Under the pieces are notes generated by a model. That model was not told the DNA's origin and did not search any database. It saw only the letters and a program-made list of their open reading frames with translations. Shown here one piece after another: positions 1 to 5,815 of a stretch of DNA of 8,682 bases. Origin of the DNA: Phycisphaerae bacterium (lineage in GTDB: Bacteria; Planctomycetota; Phycisphaerae; UBA1845; Fen-1342); the NCBI GenBank assembly GCA_026984555.1, contig JALSRY010000610.1, positions 1 through 8,682 on the forward strand, given 5' to 3'. The translations under genes were made by a program, and so were the position numbers. Numbering within the stretch: the first letter of the stretch is position 1; each line of letters opens with the position of its first letter.

Positions 1-1176
1 ATAGTAAAGATACACGGCGTCCCCGGCCTGGGCTCCGAGCACCATTACGGAATTGGTCACGCCAGCGAAACCCGGCGTCGGGCCATGAATGCGCAGCCCA
101 GGCGGAACCGCCAGGAACGCCCGCTGAACGCCGTTGTGGGTGCCGTAGCCGACGATTTCGCCCGAATCATTGATGTCGGTAGCGTTTTCGAGGAGCCAGC
201 TCGGGTCGGCGACGAGGGCGTTGAGGTCCGCGAGCTGGCCGTTCTCGTAAACGAACGCATGGCGGGCATACGAAGGCATTTCGCTCTGTCCAACGACCTG
301 TCCGCTGTCGTTGATCGCGTTGGCACCGCTCCAGCGGCCACCCAGCGTCCCAAGCAGGGTAACGTTACCGTCATCCCACACGGCGGCGATGTAGTGGCCG
401 TCATGGAGCGTGCGCCCCGCCGCCTGCTCGTAATCGTTGACGCCATCGGCATGCGCCAATCCACCCATGGCGTGAGGCTCGCCACCCACCCAGCGGCACG
501 CCACGCTGGCATACCCGGGCAGATCGCTGTAGCCCACGATCAGGCCGAAGTTGGTCACGTCTCCGGCGTCACTGTCGAACCCGCCCAGGGTACCCAGATC
601 GGTCATGCCGGTATCGACGAAGGCAAACGCGTGTCGATCGTGGTTCGGCAGGGCTGAAACACCGACGATCACACCAGCGTCGCTGACGGCCGTGGCGCGG
701 CTGTCCGCTCCACCGAGCGTCCCCAGCGAAACCATGGTCCCGTTGGTGTAGGAAAACGCGGTGGCGTAGTCGTTGAAAAAGGGCGGGTCCACGGCGGCAT
801 TGCCCGGCCAGGACTCGCCGACGACCTGCCCGGCATTGTTGACGCCGAGGGCCATGCTCTGGCGGTCGCCCGGGAGAACTCCCAAGTCGCTCATCTGGGA
901 TCCGTTCCAGAGAAAGGCCGAACGCCGACCACCGGAACGTTGCGCCCATCCCACGACGAGACCGCTGTTGCTGATGCCGTACGCACGACTCTCGTTTCCG
1001 CCGAGCGTACCGAGGTCGAAGACAACATAACCTTGTACGTCCGTGGCACTTGAACGCGGAACAGGGGTGGCCTGGCTCGCCTGCCCGGTGAGGACTTGTG
1101 CGAGCGACTGGCTCGTGATCAGCATCGCCAGCACGGCTGGCAGGACGCGAAGCGTTCGACGAAGTGTGTTGCTCAT
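1..1176 (-). CDS. Secreted HAF-repeat protein (C-terminus cut by window edge)
   Basis: From ATG 1176-1174 the minus strand stays open for 392 codons to the left edge, so the C-terminus is missing. AGGGAG lies about 7 nt before this ATG; another in-frame ATG six codons upstream would remove that ribosome binding site. Residues 1-26 look like a Sec signal peptide (basic start, hydrophobic PAVLAMLI, likely cleavage after SLA). The body is a series of units with about 43-residue spacing, each holding LGTLGG or a variant near residues 55, 98, 151, 194, 237 (degenerate), 275 and 318. Each is followed by A-x-x-(I/V)-N-x-x-G-x-(I/V)-V-G and an AFLW-like strand. This is the signature of the extracellular HAF repeat family, whose biochemical function is unknown. 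From about residue 363 the repeats stop and a different domain begins (PTPGFAGVTNSVMVLGAQAG), resembling planctomycete C-terminal surface modules. A dockerin or sorting signal may follow outside the window. Confidence 0.85.
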   Translation of the reverse strand, partial: MSNTLRRTLRVLPAVLAMLITSQSLAQVLTGQASQATPVPRSSATDVQGYVVFDLGTLGGNESRAYGISNSGLVVGWAQRSGGRRSAFLWNGSQMSDLGVLPGDRQSMALGVNNAGQVVGESWPGNAAVDPPFFNDYATAFSYTNGTMVSLGTLGGADSRATAVSDAGVIVGVSALPNHDRHAFAFVDTGMTDLGTLGGFDSDAGDVTNFGLIVGYSDLPGYASVACRWVGGEPHAMGGLAHADGVNDYEQAAGRTLHDGHYIAAVWDDGNVTLLGTLGGRWSGANAINDSGQVVGQSEMPSYARHAFVYENGQLADLNALVADPSWLLENATDINDSGEIVGYGTHNGVQRAFLAVPPGLRIHGPTPGFAGVTNSVMVLGAQAGDAVYLYY

Positions 1177-1410
1177 GGTTGATCTCCCTCTCATCGTTGT
1201 GTCGAATCTGTTTTCCCCATACCTCCCGGGCTGTGGGCTGGTCGTGAAGGGCCGTCGCACCTCGTGGTCCACAACCCCCACCCGGCGGCATACAATGAAT
1301 CCGTCGTTCCTATGGATGGAATACGCAAACGAGGTTGCGTGCGGCTCAGAAAAGTTTCGGGGCGTGTGGTTCTCCCAGACGGCGGGCACGTGACCGGAAC
1401 GAGTCCAAGC
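1177..1410. other. Divergent intergenic region between HAF gene and sigma factor
   Basis: This stretch of about 234 bp separates the minus-strand HAF gene from the chosen start of the plus-strand sigma factor, so it should hold promoters for both. The sigma reading frame stays open upstream to a GTG at 1264, but the extra residues do not look like sigma region 2, so I treat that part as leader. I see a possible sigma-A-like promoter for the plus strand (separate entry), no convincing minus-strand promoter, and no strong inverted repeat or small gene. Confidence 0.6.
1268..1296 (+). promoter_or_regulatory. Possible promoter of the sigma factor-kinase pair
   Basis: TCCACA (1268-1273, 4 of 6 to TTGACA) and TACAAT (1291-1296, 5 of 6 to TATAAT) are separated by 17 nt. 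Transcription would start near 1303, leaving about 108 nt of leader before the ATG at 1411. Hexamer matches of this quality also arise by chance, and planctomycete promoters are poorly defined, so this is only a candidate. Confidence 0.3.
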
Positions 1411-1959
1411 ATGACCGAAGAAACCCGCCACAGCGAATTGCACCCACTAGGAACCGTCAGTTACGCGGAACTTCACCAGTTGGCGGCGTGCCTGCTGCGC
1501 AGCGGGATCGGCGGTGGGCGGGAAACCACGTCACTGCTCCACGAAGCCTACTTGCGGATTGCCCGGCAGCTCGCCGACCGCAACCATACGCGGGAGCACG
1601 TTCTGGCTCTGGCCGCTCGGGCGATGCGGTGCGTCCTGATCGACCATGCTCGTCGAGCGGGCGCAGCCAAGCGCGGCGCAGCCTGGCAACGAATCCCGTT
1701 AGCACGTGGGACGACCGTGGAGCTCCGCGCGGACATCGACATCCTCGCCCTCGACGAAGCGCTGAACGAGCTGGCGCGCCTCGATCCGCGCAAGGCCCGG
1801 ATCGTGGAGCTGCGCTTCTTCGGCGGATTGAGCGTAGAGGAAACCGCAGCGGTACTGGGAATCTCGCCTGCGACGGTCAAGCGTCAGTGGACGATGGCGC
1901 GGGCCTGGCTCAAGAGCAATCTGCATGATCTTTCCGAACACGAGGGCGGCAAGACGTGA
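1411..1959 (+). CDS. ECF-type RNA polymerase sigma factor (Sigma70_ECF family), kinase-linked
   Basis: A predicted 182-residue sigma factor that would direct RNA polymerase to a specific promoter set. Region 2 is visible as SYAELHQLA, then TTSLLHEAYLRIARQ and AMRCVLIDHARRAGAAKRGA (about residues 16-90); this LHEAYLR plus DHARR pattern marks the Sigma70_ECF (PF07638) type abundant in Planctomycetota. Region 4 is the helix-turn-helix around LDPRKARIVELRFFGGLSVEE and AAVLGISPATVKRQWTMARAWL (about 130-172). I chose ATG 1411 because residues encoded upstream of it (open to GTG 1264, with an ATG at 1312) are basic and glycine-rich and unlike any sigma domain; the ribosome binding site is weak for every choice. 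The N-terminal helix of about 15 residues that usually precedes the YDELRRLA segment appears to be missing. The stop TGA shares its last base with the kinase start, so the two genes are probably translationally coupled. Confidence 0.85.
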   Translation: MTEETRHSELHPLGTVSYAELHQLAACLLRSGIGGGRETTSLLHEAYLRIARQLADRNHTREHVLALAARAMRCVLIDHARRAGAAKRGAAWQRIPLARGTTVELRADIDILALDEALNELARLDPRKARIVELRFFGGLSVEETAAVLGISPATVKRQWTMARAWLKSNLHDLSEHEGGKT

Positions 1960-4454
1960 TGACCCCTCAAGCCTGGAAACGCCTGGAGGAGCTTTTCGAA
2001 AAAGCGCTGCCGTTGCAAGGCGGGGAGCGTGTCCGATTCGTTGAGCGTGCCTGCGAGACACCTGCGCAGCGGGCTGAACTGCTCAAGCTGTTGGCCGCGC
2101 ACGACAGCAGCGGGGATTTTCTCGAAACCCCGGCATACCGTCCGGTACCGCCCGCGGCGGCAGCGCCCGATCCACCCCCAGCCCGGATCGGCTCGTGCGA
2201 CATTGTTCGCAAGCTGGGCAGTGGAGGCATGGGGGTGGTCTACGAGGCGCTCCAGCCGACTACGGGCCGGCGTGTGGCGGTGAAGGTGATCCGTACGGGA
2301 ACCCATCTCGACCCGCTCGCCCAGCGCATGTTTCAGCGTGAGATCCACACGTTGGGGCGTCTCGACCATCCCGCTATTGCGACCATCTACGATGCGGGAT
2401 GCACTCGGGATGGCGTACCCTACTTCGTCATGGAGCTCGTCGATGGGCTTCCGCTGGACCAATTCATCCGTCGCCATCGCCTGAACATCCGGCAACGCGT
2501 CGCGCTGTTTGCTCAGATCTGCGAGGCGGTCGGCTATGCCCACCGGCGAGGCGTATTACACCGTGACATCAAACCCTCGAACATCCTGGTCACGCAGGTG
2601 CCCGCTGACGACGGGAACGGATCCGCGGTCAAGATCCTCGATTTCGGGCTGGCCCGGCTCAGCGACGACGGGGACGGCTCGTTGTTTGCCAGCGCCCCCG
2701 ACCGCGTGGTTGGCACGCTGGCCTACATGAGCCCCGAGCAGGCGCGTGGTCCGCTCGACCGGCTCGACACGCGTAGCGATGTCTATTCGCTGGGCGTAAT
2801 CCTGTACGAACTTCTCACGGATCGCAGACCCCACGCTTCCGAGCAGCGTCCCATCGGCGAGGCGCTCGTCGATTTGTGCGAGCATGATCCGCCGCGCCCC
2901 CGGTCGATCCGTGCCGATCTGGATCGTGACCTGGAAGCAATCGCGCTCAAGGCTCTCGCGCGTGACCCGGAGCAGCGTTACGGTGCCGCCGCCGCGTTGG
3001 CCGAAGATGTTCGACGCTACCTCGACGGGCAGCCGGTCGTGGCGCGTCCGCCCTCCGCTTGGCAAAGCTTGCGTCACTTGATTTGGCGGCATCGCTGGCG
3101 TGCGGCGGCGGTGGGCGCGTTCCTGGCGGCGACAACGACATCGGGCATCTGGATGGGCGCCTTGTACGTACGCGCCCACCGGGCGGAGCGGAAAGCCGCG
3201 GCTCGGCTCGCGGAGGCTCAGGCCGCCCGGGTGGAAGCGGAGCGTCAGAGTCGCGAAGCCCAACTGGAAGCCCGTCGGGCCGGCCAGGTCGCCGAGTTTC
3301 TGCGTTACATCCTTGCCTCGGCGAACCCGGCGCTGGGAGGCCGGCACGATCTGACTGTGCACGAGACGCTCGACCGAGCCGTCAAACTGCTCGATAAGGG
3401 AGCTCTTTCCGAACCGGAAGTACGTGCCACGTTGCAGGATGCCATCGGATACAGCTATTTCTGCCTCGGCCATTACGAGCAAGCCCGGCCGTTGCTCGAC
3501 GCCGCGTGGCGTTGGCGGCGGGATCACCTGGGGCCCGACCATCTCGATACGCTCAGTTCAGCAAACAACGTCGCCATGCTCGCGACCACCACGGGGCATT
3601 ACGAACGGGCCGAGCAGATGTTTCGGGAGATCGTGGCGGCGGATCGGCGGGTGCTCGGTCCCGACAACCCGGAGCGTGCTCCGGCGTTGAAGAACCTCGC
3701 ATACGTCTTGCAGGCTCGCGGACAGTTCGACGAAGCGGAAAGGATCCTGCGGGAGGTGCTTGATCTCCAGCGCAAGAGCCAGAGCGCCGATCCTCGCGAC
3801 ATCGCGCGCACACTCAACGCAATCGCGATGCTGGCCGGACGAGCCGGCCGACTCGATGAGTCGATCGAACAGGGTCGCGCGGCGCTCGCCGCCGTCGAAA
3901 AGGCCTACGGTCCCGATGATCTCCAGGTATCGCTGGCGGCGAACAACCTCGCGGTATCGCTGGCTCAAGCGGGACGGTTCGAGGAGGCCGAGCCACTCAT
4001 GAACCGGGCCCTGCAAATTCAGCGTCACGTGTTGGGGCCCCGCCATCCCGATCTCGCCCTCACGCTCACCAACATGGCACGGGCGTATTGCAAGGCGGGC
4101 AAACCGGATCAGGCGGAATCTTTCGCGCGCGAAGCACTCCAAATACGACTCGAGCTGCTCGGTCCGGACCATCCCGACACCGCGTTGAGCCGTGTGGCCG
4201 TGGGGCTCGTGCAAGCCGGCCAGGGGCAGCGTGAGGCCGCGCGGGAATCGTTCACAACGGCTCTGTCCGTGTTGCGCCGCAAGCTCGGTCCCGACCATCC
4301 CGATACGCGGCGTATCGAGCGGCTCTACGCCTCATTGCACCTGGACGCCGGCGGCCCGTCGTCCGCTCCCACCCGTCCGACGAGCGCTCCCGCGGTCCCG
4401 TCGTCCGCTCCCGCCGGCGCGATCCGGCCCGCATCCGAAACACGGTCTGATTGA
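1959..4454 (+). CDS. Transmembrane Ser/Thr protein kinase with seven KLC-type TPRs
   Basis: A predicted 831-residue Hanks-type kinase. Residues 1-60 form the short helical leader common in sigma-linked kinases of Planctomycetota and Acidobacteriota (MTPQAWKRLEELFEKAL ... LLAAHDSSGDFLE). The kinase domain (about 80-350) has all key elements: glycine loop GSGGMG at 87-92, K109 in VAVKVI, HRDIKPSN with D203, DFG at 228-230, and SPE at 258-260; it should be active. One hydrophobic segment at about 381-404 is followed by an Ala/Glu/Arg-rich likely coiled coil (405-445). Seven TPRs of the kinesin-light-chain type follow in exact 42-residue register, with LGPDHPDT-like signatures at 524, 566, 608 (degenerate), 650, 692, 734 and 776. 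The tail is Pro/Ser/Ala-rich. I start at ATG 1959, which overlaps the sigma stop by one base; a GTG at 1956 would add one residue. It likely controls the upstream sigma factor, but no substrate can be read from the sequence. Confidence 0.93.
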   Translation: MTPQAWKRLEELFEKALPLQGGERVRFVERACETPAQRAELLKLLAAHDSSGDFLETPAYRPVPPAAAAPDPPPARIGSCDIVRKLGSGGMGVVYEALQPTTGRRVAVKVIRTGTHLDPLAQRMFQREIHTLGRLDHPAIATIYDAGCTRDGVPYFVMELVDGLPLDQFIRRHRLNIRQRVALFAQICEAVGYAHRRGVLHRDIKPSNILVTQVPADDGNGSAVKILDFGLARLSDDGDGSLFASAPDRVVGTLAYMSPEQARGPLDRLDTRSDVYSLGVILYELLTDRRPHASEQRPIGEALVDLCEHDPPRPRSIRADLDRDLEAIALKALARDPEQRYGAAAALAEDVRRYLDGQPVVARPPSAWQSLRHLIWRHRWRAAAVGAFLAATTTSGIWMGALYVRAHRAERKAAARLAEAQAARVEAERQSREAQLEARRAGQVAEFLRYILASANPALGGRHDLTVHETLDRAVKLLDKGALSEPEVRATLQDAIGYSYFCLGHYEQARPLLDAAWRWRRDHLGPDHLDTLSSANNVAMLATTTGHYERAEQMFREIVAADRRVLGPDNPERAPALKNLAYVLQARGQFDEAERILREVLDLQRKSQSADPRDIARTLNAIAMLAGRAGRLDESIEQGRAALAAVEKAYGPDDLQVSLAANNLAVSLAQAGRFEEAEPLMNRALQIQRHVLGPRHPDLALTLTNMARAYCKAGKPDQAESFAREALQIRLELLGPDHPDTALSRVAVGLVQAGQGQREAARESFTTALSVLRRKLGPDHPDTRRIERLYASLHLDAGGPSSAPTRPTSAPAVPSSAPAGAIRPASETRSD
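4355..4412 (+). repeat. Short direct repeat in the kinase C-terminal tail
   Basis: CCCGTCGTCCGCTCCC occurs perfectly twice, at 4355-4370 and 4397-4412, 42 bp apart. It encodes repeated PSSAP/PTSAP motifs in the low-complexity tail of the kinase. It probably arose by slippage or local duplication and gives a flexible linker or tail. Confidence 0.75.
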
Positions 4455-4457
4455 CGC

Positions 4458-4463
4458 TATAAT
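4458..4463 (+). promoter_or_regulatory. Candidate -10 element before the lipoprotein gene
   Basis: A perfect TATAAT hexamer starts 4 bp after the kinase stop, in a GC-rich background where this sequence is rare. No good -35 hexamer lies 15-18 bp upstream, so the promoter would need an activator or an alternative -35. Transcription would start near 4470, inside the repeat array described separately, about 93 nt before the lipoprotein ATG. Confidence 0.4.
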
Positions 4464-4508
4464 CTCGACCGGTCTTGACCGATCCTGACCAGTCTCGACC
4501 GGTCTTGG
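4463..4508. repeat. 10-bp-phased array of GACCGGTC-like palindromes (possible operator)
   Basis: Four 8-bp units start exactly 10 bp apart: GACCGGTC (4467-4474), GACCGATC (4477-4484), GACCAGTC (4487-4494) and GACCGGTC (4497-4504), joined by 2-bp pyrimidine or TT spacers. Outer copies are perfect palindromes; inner copies each break symmetry at one position. Equivalently, a 15-bp direct repeat, TCTCGACCGGTCTTG, occurs at 4463-4477 and 4493-4507. The spacing puts all units on nearly the same DNA face, as in cooperative protein-binding sites. The array lies between the kinase stop and the lipoprotein gene and touches the candidate TATAAT. It could be an operator array, a structured RNA leader, or a simple tandem repeat. 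Confidence 0.7.
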
Positions 4509-4562
4509 GGAACGCCACCACGCCCGTGTTGTGCGCGCGGGCTGTACACAAGGGGCATGCGG

Positions 4563-4943
4563 ATGAACGTGAGGGTTTTCGTTGGAGGTTGCGTCGCGGG
4601 AGTCGTGCTTGTCGGGCTGGCGGGCTGCTCGCGGACGATCGTCGGGCATTATGACCTCGTTCGCTCCACGCCCAACCCGGACGCGTTCGCCATCGACGAC
4701 GCCGATTTCGACCGCGACGGTCGCTACGCCGCCCTCGTGACCATCGGTGGCCACACCGCCCGCGAAACCGGGGAGTACGAGTTCAACGGCTACAAGCTCA
4801 CCCTGCGTCCCGCCGCCGGCGGCCAACGCAAGTACAACGCCACCGTCAAACCTGGACGGCTCGAAGTCTTTTCCGGCAAGCGTGCCGTGTACCTCAAGCG
4901 CACCGGCAAGCCGCAGACCGGCGGCGGGGAGCCGGCGTCATGA
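4563..4943 (+). CDS. Small predicted lipoprotein of unknown function
   Basis: A 126-residue protein with a bacterial lipoprotein signal: hydrophobic residues 5-19 and lipobox LAGC with the lipidated Cys at 22. Ser at the next position favours the outer membrane over inner-membrane retention by the E. coli rule, which may not hold here. I prefer ATG 4563 over ATG 4557 because AGGGG at 4551-4555 is 7 nt from the former and only 1 nt from the latter. The mature part, about 104 residues, starts GHYDLVRS and contains a D/R-rich stretch, a GEYEFNGYKLTLRP segment and a final VYLKRTGKP strand; this alternation of short beta strands suggests a lipocalin-like small barrel or sheet, but I do not recognise a named family. 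Its last codons overlap the acylphosphatase start by 4 nt (ATGA). Confidence 0.8.
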   Translation: MNVRVFVGGCVAGVVLVGLAGCSRTIVGHYDLVRSTPNPDAFAIDDADFDRDGRYAALVTIGGHTARETGEYEFNGYKLTLRPAAGGQRKYNATVKPGRLEVFSGKRAVYLKRTGKPQTGGGEPAS

Positions 4944-5233
4944 GTGCGGCGAACGCGTCCGACCCCGTTCGGCGCCGGGTCGTGTTTCACGGCCGCGTGC
5001 AGGGTGTTTGCTTTCGCGCCACGACGCGCGAGCTGGCGCGGCGATTCGCCGTTACCGGCTTCGTGCGAAACCTGCCCGACGGGACCGTCGAGCTCGAGGC
5101 CCAGGGCGTGCCCGCGGAGATCGACCGCTTTTGCGAGGCGATACGCGAGTCGTTCACGGGTTTCATCAGCCGTGTCGAGATCGCTGATTTGTCCCCGCTG
5201 CCGGGTGAGGATGGGTTCGCGATCCGGTTTTGA
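4940..5233 (+). CDS. acyP: Acylphosphatase
   Basis: A 97-residue acylphosphatase (EC 3.6.1.7), a cytoplasmic enzyme that hydrolyses carboxyl-phosphate bonds in acyl phosphates such as acetyl or carbamoyl phosphate. The family core is complete: FHGRVQGVCFRATTRELA supplies the phosphate-binding loop and catalytic Arg26, and GFVRNLPDGTVELEAQG supplies catalytic Asn44 in the second conserved block. The usual Gly of VQGVGFR is Cys24 here, a tolerated position in the family. Length is typical, with only a short N-terminal extension of about 10 residues. The start overlaps the stop of the lipoprotein gene (ATGA), so translation is probably coupled, although the lipoprotein would be exported and the enzyme stays inside; no functional link is evident. 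Confidence 0.93.
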   Translation: MSAANASDPVRRRVVFHGRVQGVCFRATTRELARRFAVTGFVRNLPDGTVELEAQGVPAEIDRFCEAIRESFTGFISRVEIADLSPLPGEDGFAIRF

Positions 5234-5269
5234 GGCCGGCGTCCGCGTGTCTTTCGAGATTGCCGGCCT
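5233..5269. terminator. Inverted repeat at the end of acylphosphatase, possible weak terminator
   Basis: AGGCCGGC (5233-5240) and GCCGGCCT (5262-5269) form a perfect 8-bp GC-rich stem with a 21-nt loop, beginning at the last base of the acylphosphatase stop codon. No T-run follows, so it is not a classical Rho-independent terminator. It could stabilise the upstream mRNA 3' end or mark a processing point before the VOC gene. Confidence 0.35.
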
Positions 5270-5283
5270 ACGACCGCGGATGA

Positions 5284-5312
5284 TCGCCAAGGGTCCACCC
5301 GCCCGGTAGAAT
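5284..5312 (+). promoter_or_regulatory. Weak candidate promoter before the VOC gene
   Basis: TAGAAT (5307-5312, 5 of 6 to TATAAT) has TCGCCA (5284-5289, 4 of 6 to TTGACA) 17 bp upstream. It sits in the 135-bp gap between acylphosphatase and the VOC gene, after the inverted repeat, which would fit a separate transcription unit. Chance occurrence is quite possible. Confidence 0.25.
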
Positions 5313-5368
5313 GAACGCTGGAGGACGGGAAGCGGCTGACGGCGGCAACCAGGACAAGGAAGAGGACC

Positions 5369-5767
5369 ATGCTGGCGGTCGGCGATATTCACGTTTTCGC
5401 GAGCGACTTCGACAAGGCGTTGCGTTTCTGGAGCGAGGGTCTCGGGCTGACGGTGGTCGAAAAGGAGACCGGCTCGCCCAGCCCGTTCGCGGTGCTCGAG
5501 TTTCCCACCGCCGGCCCGGCGATTCGGCTGTTCGGCGGGGCCTCCGCATGGCCGCCGGGGGAACGCCCGCCGGTGGGCACGCGGCCAACGGTGCGTTTCG
5601 ATGTGGTCACGACCCAATTCGACGACGCGTTGGTGCGGCTGCTGGAGACCGGCGGCACGCAGCTCAGCGAAATCGAGACGTATAGCGGCTCGCGGGTCGT
5701 GACGATCGCCGACCCGGACGGCAACACGTTCGAGCTGCTCGAAATCCCCGACGACGAGGAGTCGTAG
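5369..5767 (+). CDS. VOC (glyoxalase/dioxygenase-fold) family protein
   Basis: A 132-residue protein of the vicinal oxygen chelate superfamily, built from two beta-alpha-beta-beta-beta modules. Module one is at about 4-55 (IHVFASDFDKALRFW, GLGLTVVEKE, then FAVLEF and IRLFGG). Module two is at about 74-127 (VRFDVVTTQFDDALVRLLETGG, then VVTIADPDGNTFELLEIP). The closing DPDGNTFEL motif is strongly diagnostic. By position, His8, Asp78 and Glu122 are candidate metal ligands, with Glu44 possible; with Asp in place of the second His, the metal or activity may differ from glyoxalase I. Family members include glyoxalases, dioxygenases and resistance proteins, so substrate cannot be assigned. AAGGA lies 8 nt before the ATG. 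The tail is acidic (DDEES). The symporter gene follows after 48 bp. Confidence 0.88.
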   Translation: MLAVGDIHVFASDFDKALRFWSEGLGLTVVEKETGSPSPFAVLEFPTAGPAIRLFGGASAWPPGERPPVGTRPTVRFDVVTTQFDDALVRLLETGGTQLSEIETYSGSRVVTIADPDGNTFELLEIPDDEES

Positions 5768-5815
5768 CCCGCGTGTCGCGGCGGGGTTTGGTGAACCCGA
5801 GCGCGGGTTGCGTCC

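Noticed and set aside
85..657. A 190-codon plus-strand open frame and other frames over 57-1291.
   Set aside because: They overlap the minus-strand HAF-repeat frame, which has a signal peptide, regular repeats and a good ribosome binding site.
1264..1410. Longer sigma factor from GTG 1264 or ATG 1312.
   Set aside because: The added residues are basic and glycine-rich, do not resemble sigma region 2, and have no ribosome binding site; the candidate -10 lies within them.
2556..3542. A 328-codon minus-strand open frame inside the kinase.
   Set aside because: It lies antisense to conserved kinase motifs and the membrane segment and has no recognisable domain.
4463..4508. CRISPR-like or iteron origin interpretation of the repeat array.
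   Set aside because: Units are 8 bp with 2-bp gaps, far too short and close for a CRISPR array, and there is no replication initiator gene or AT-rich region nearby.
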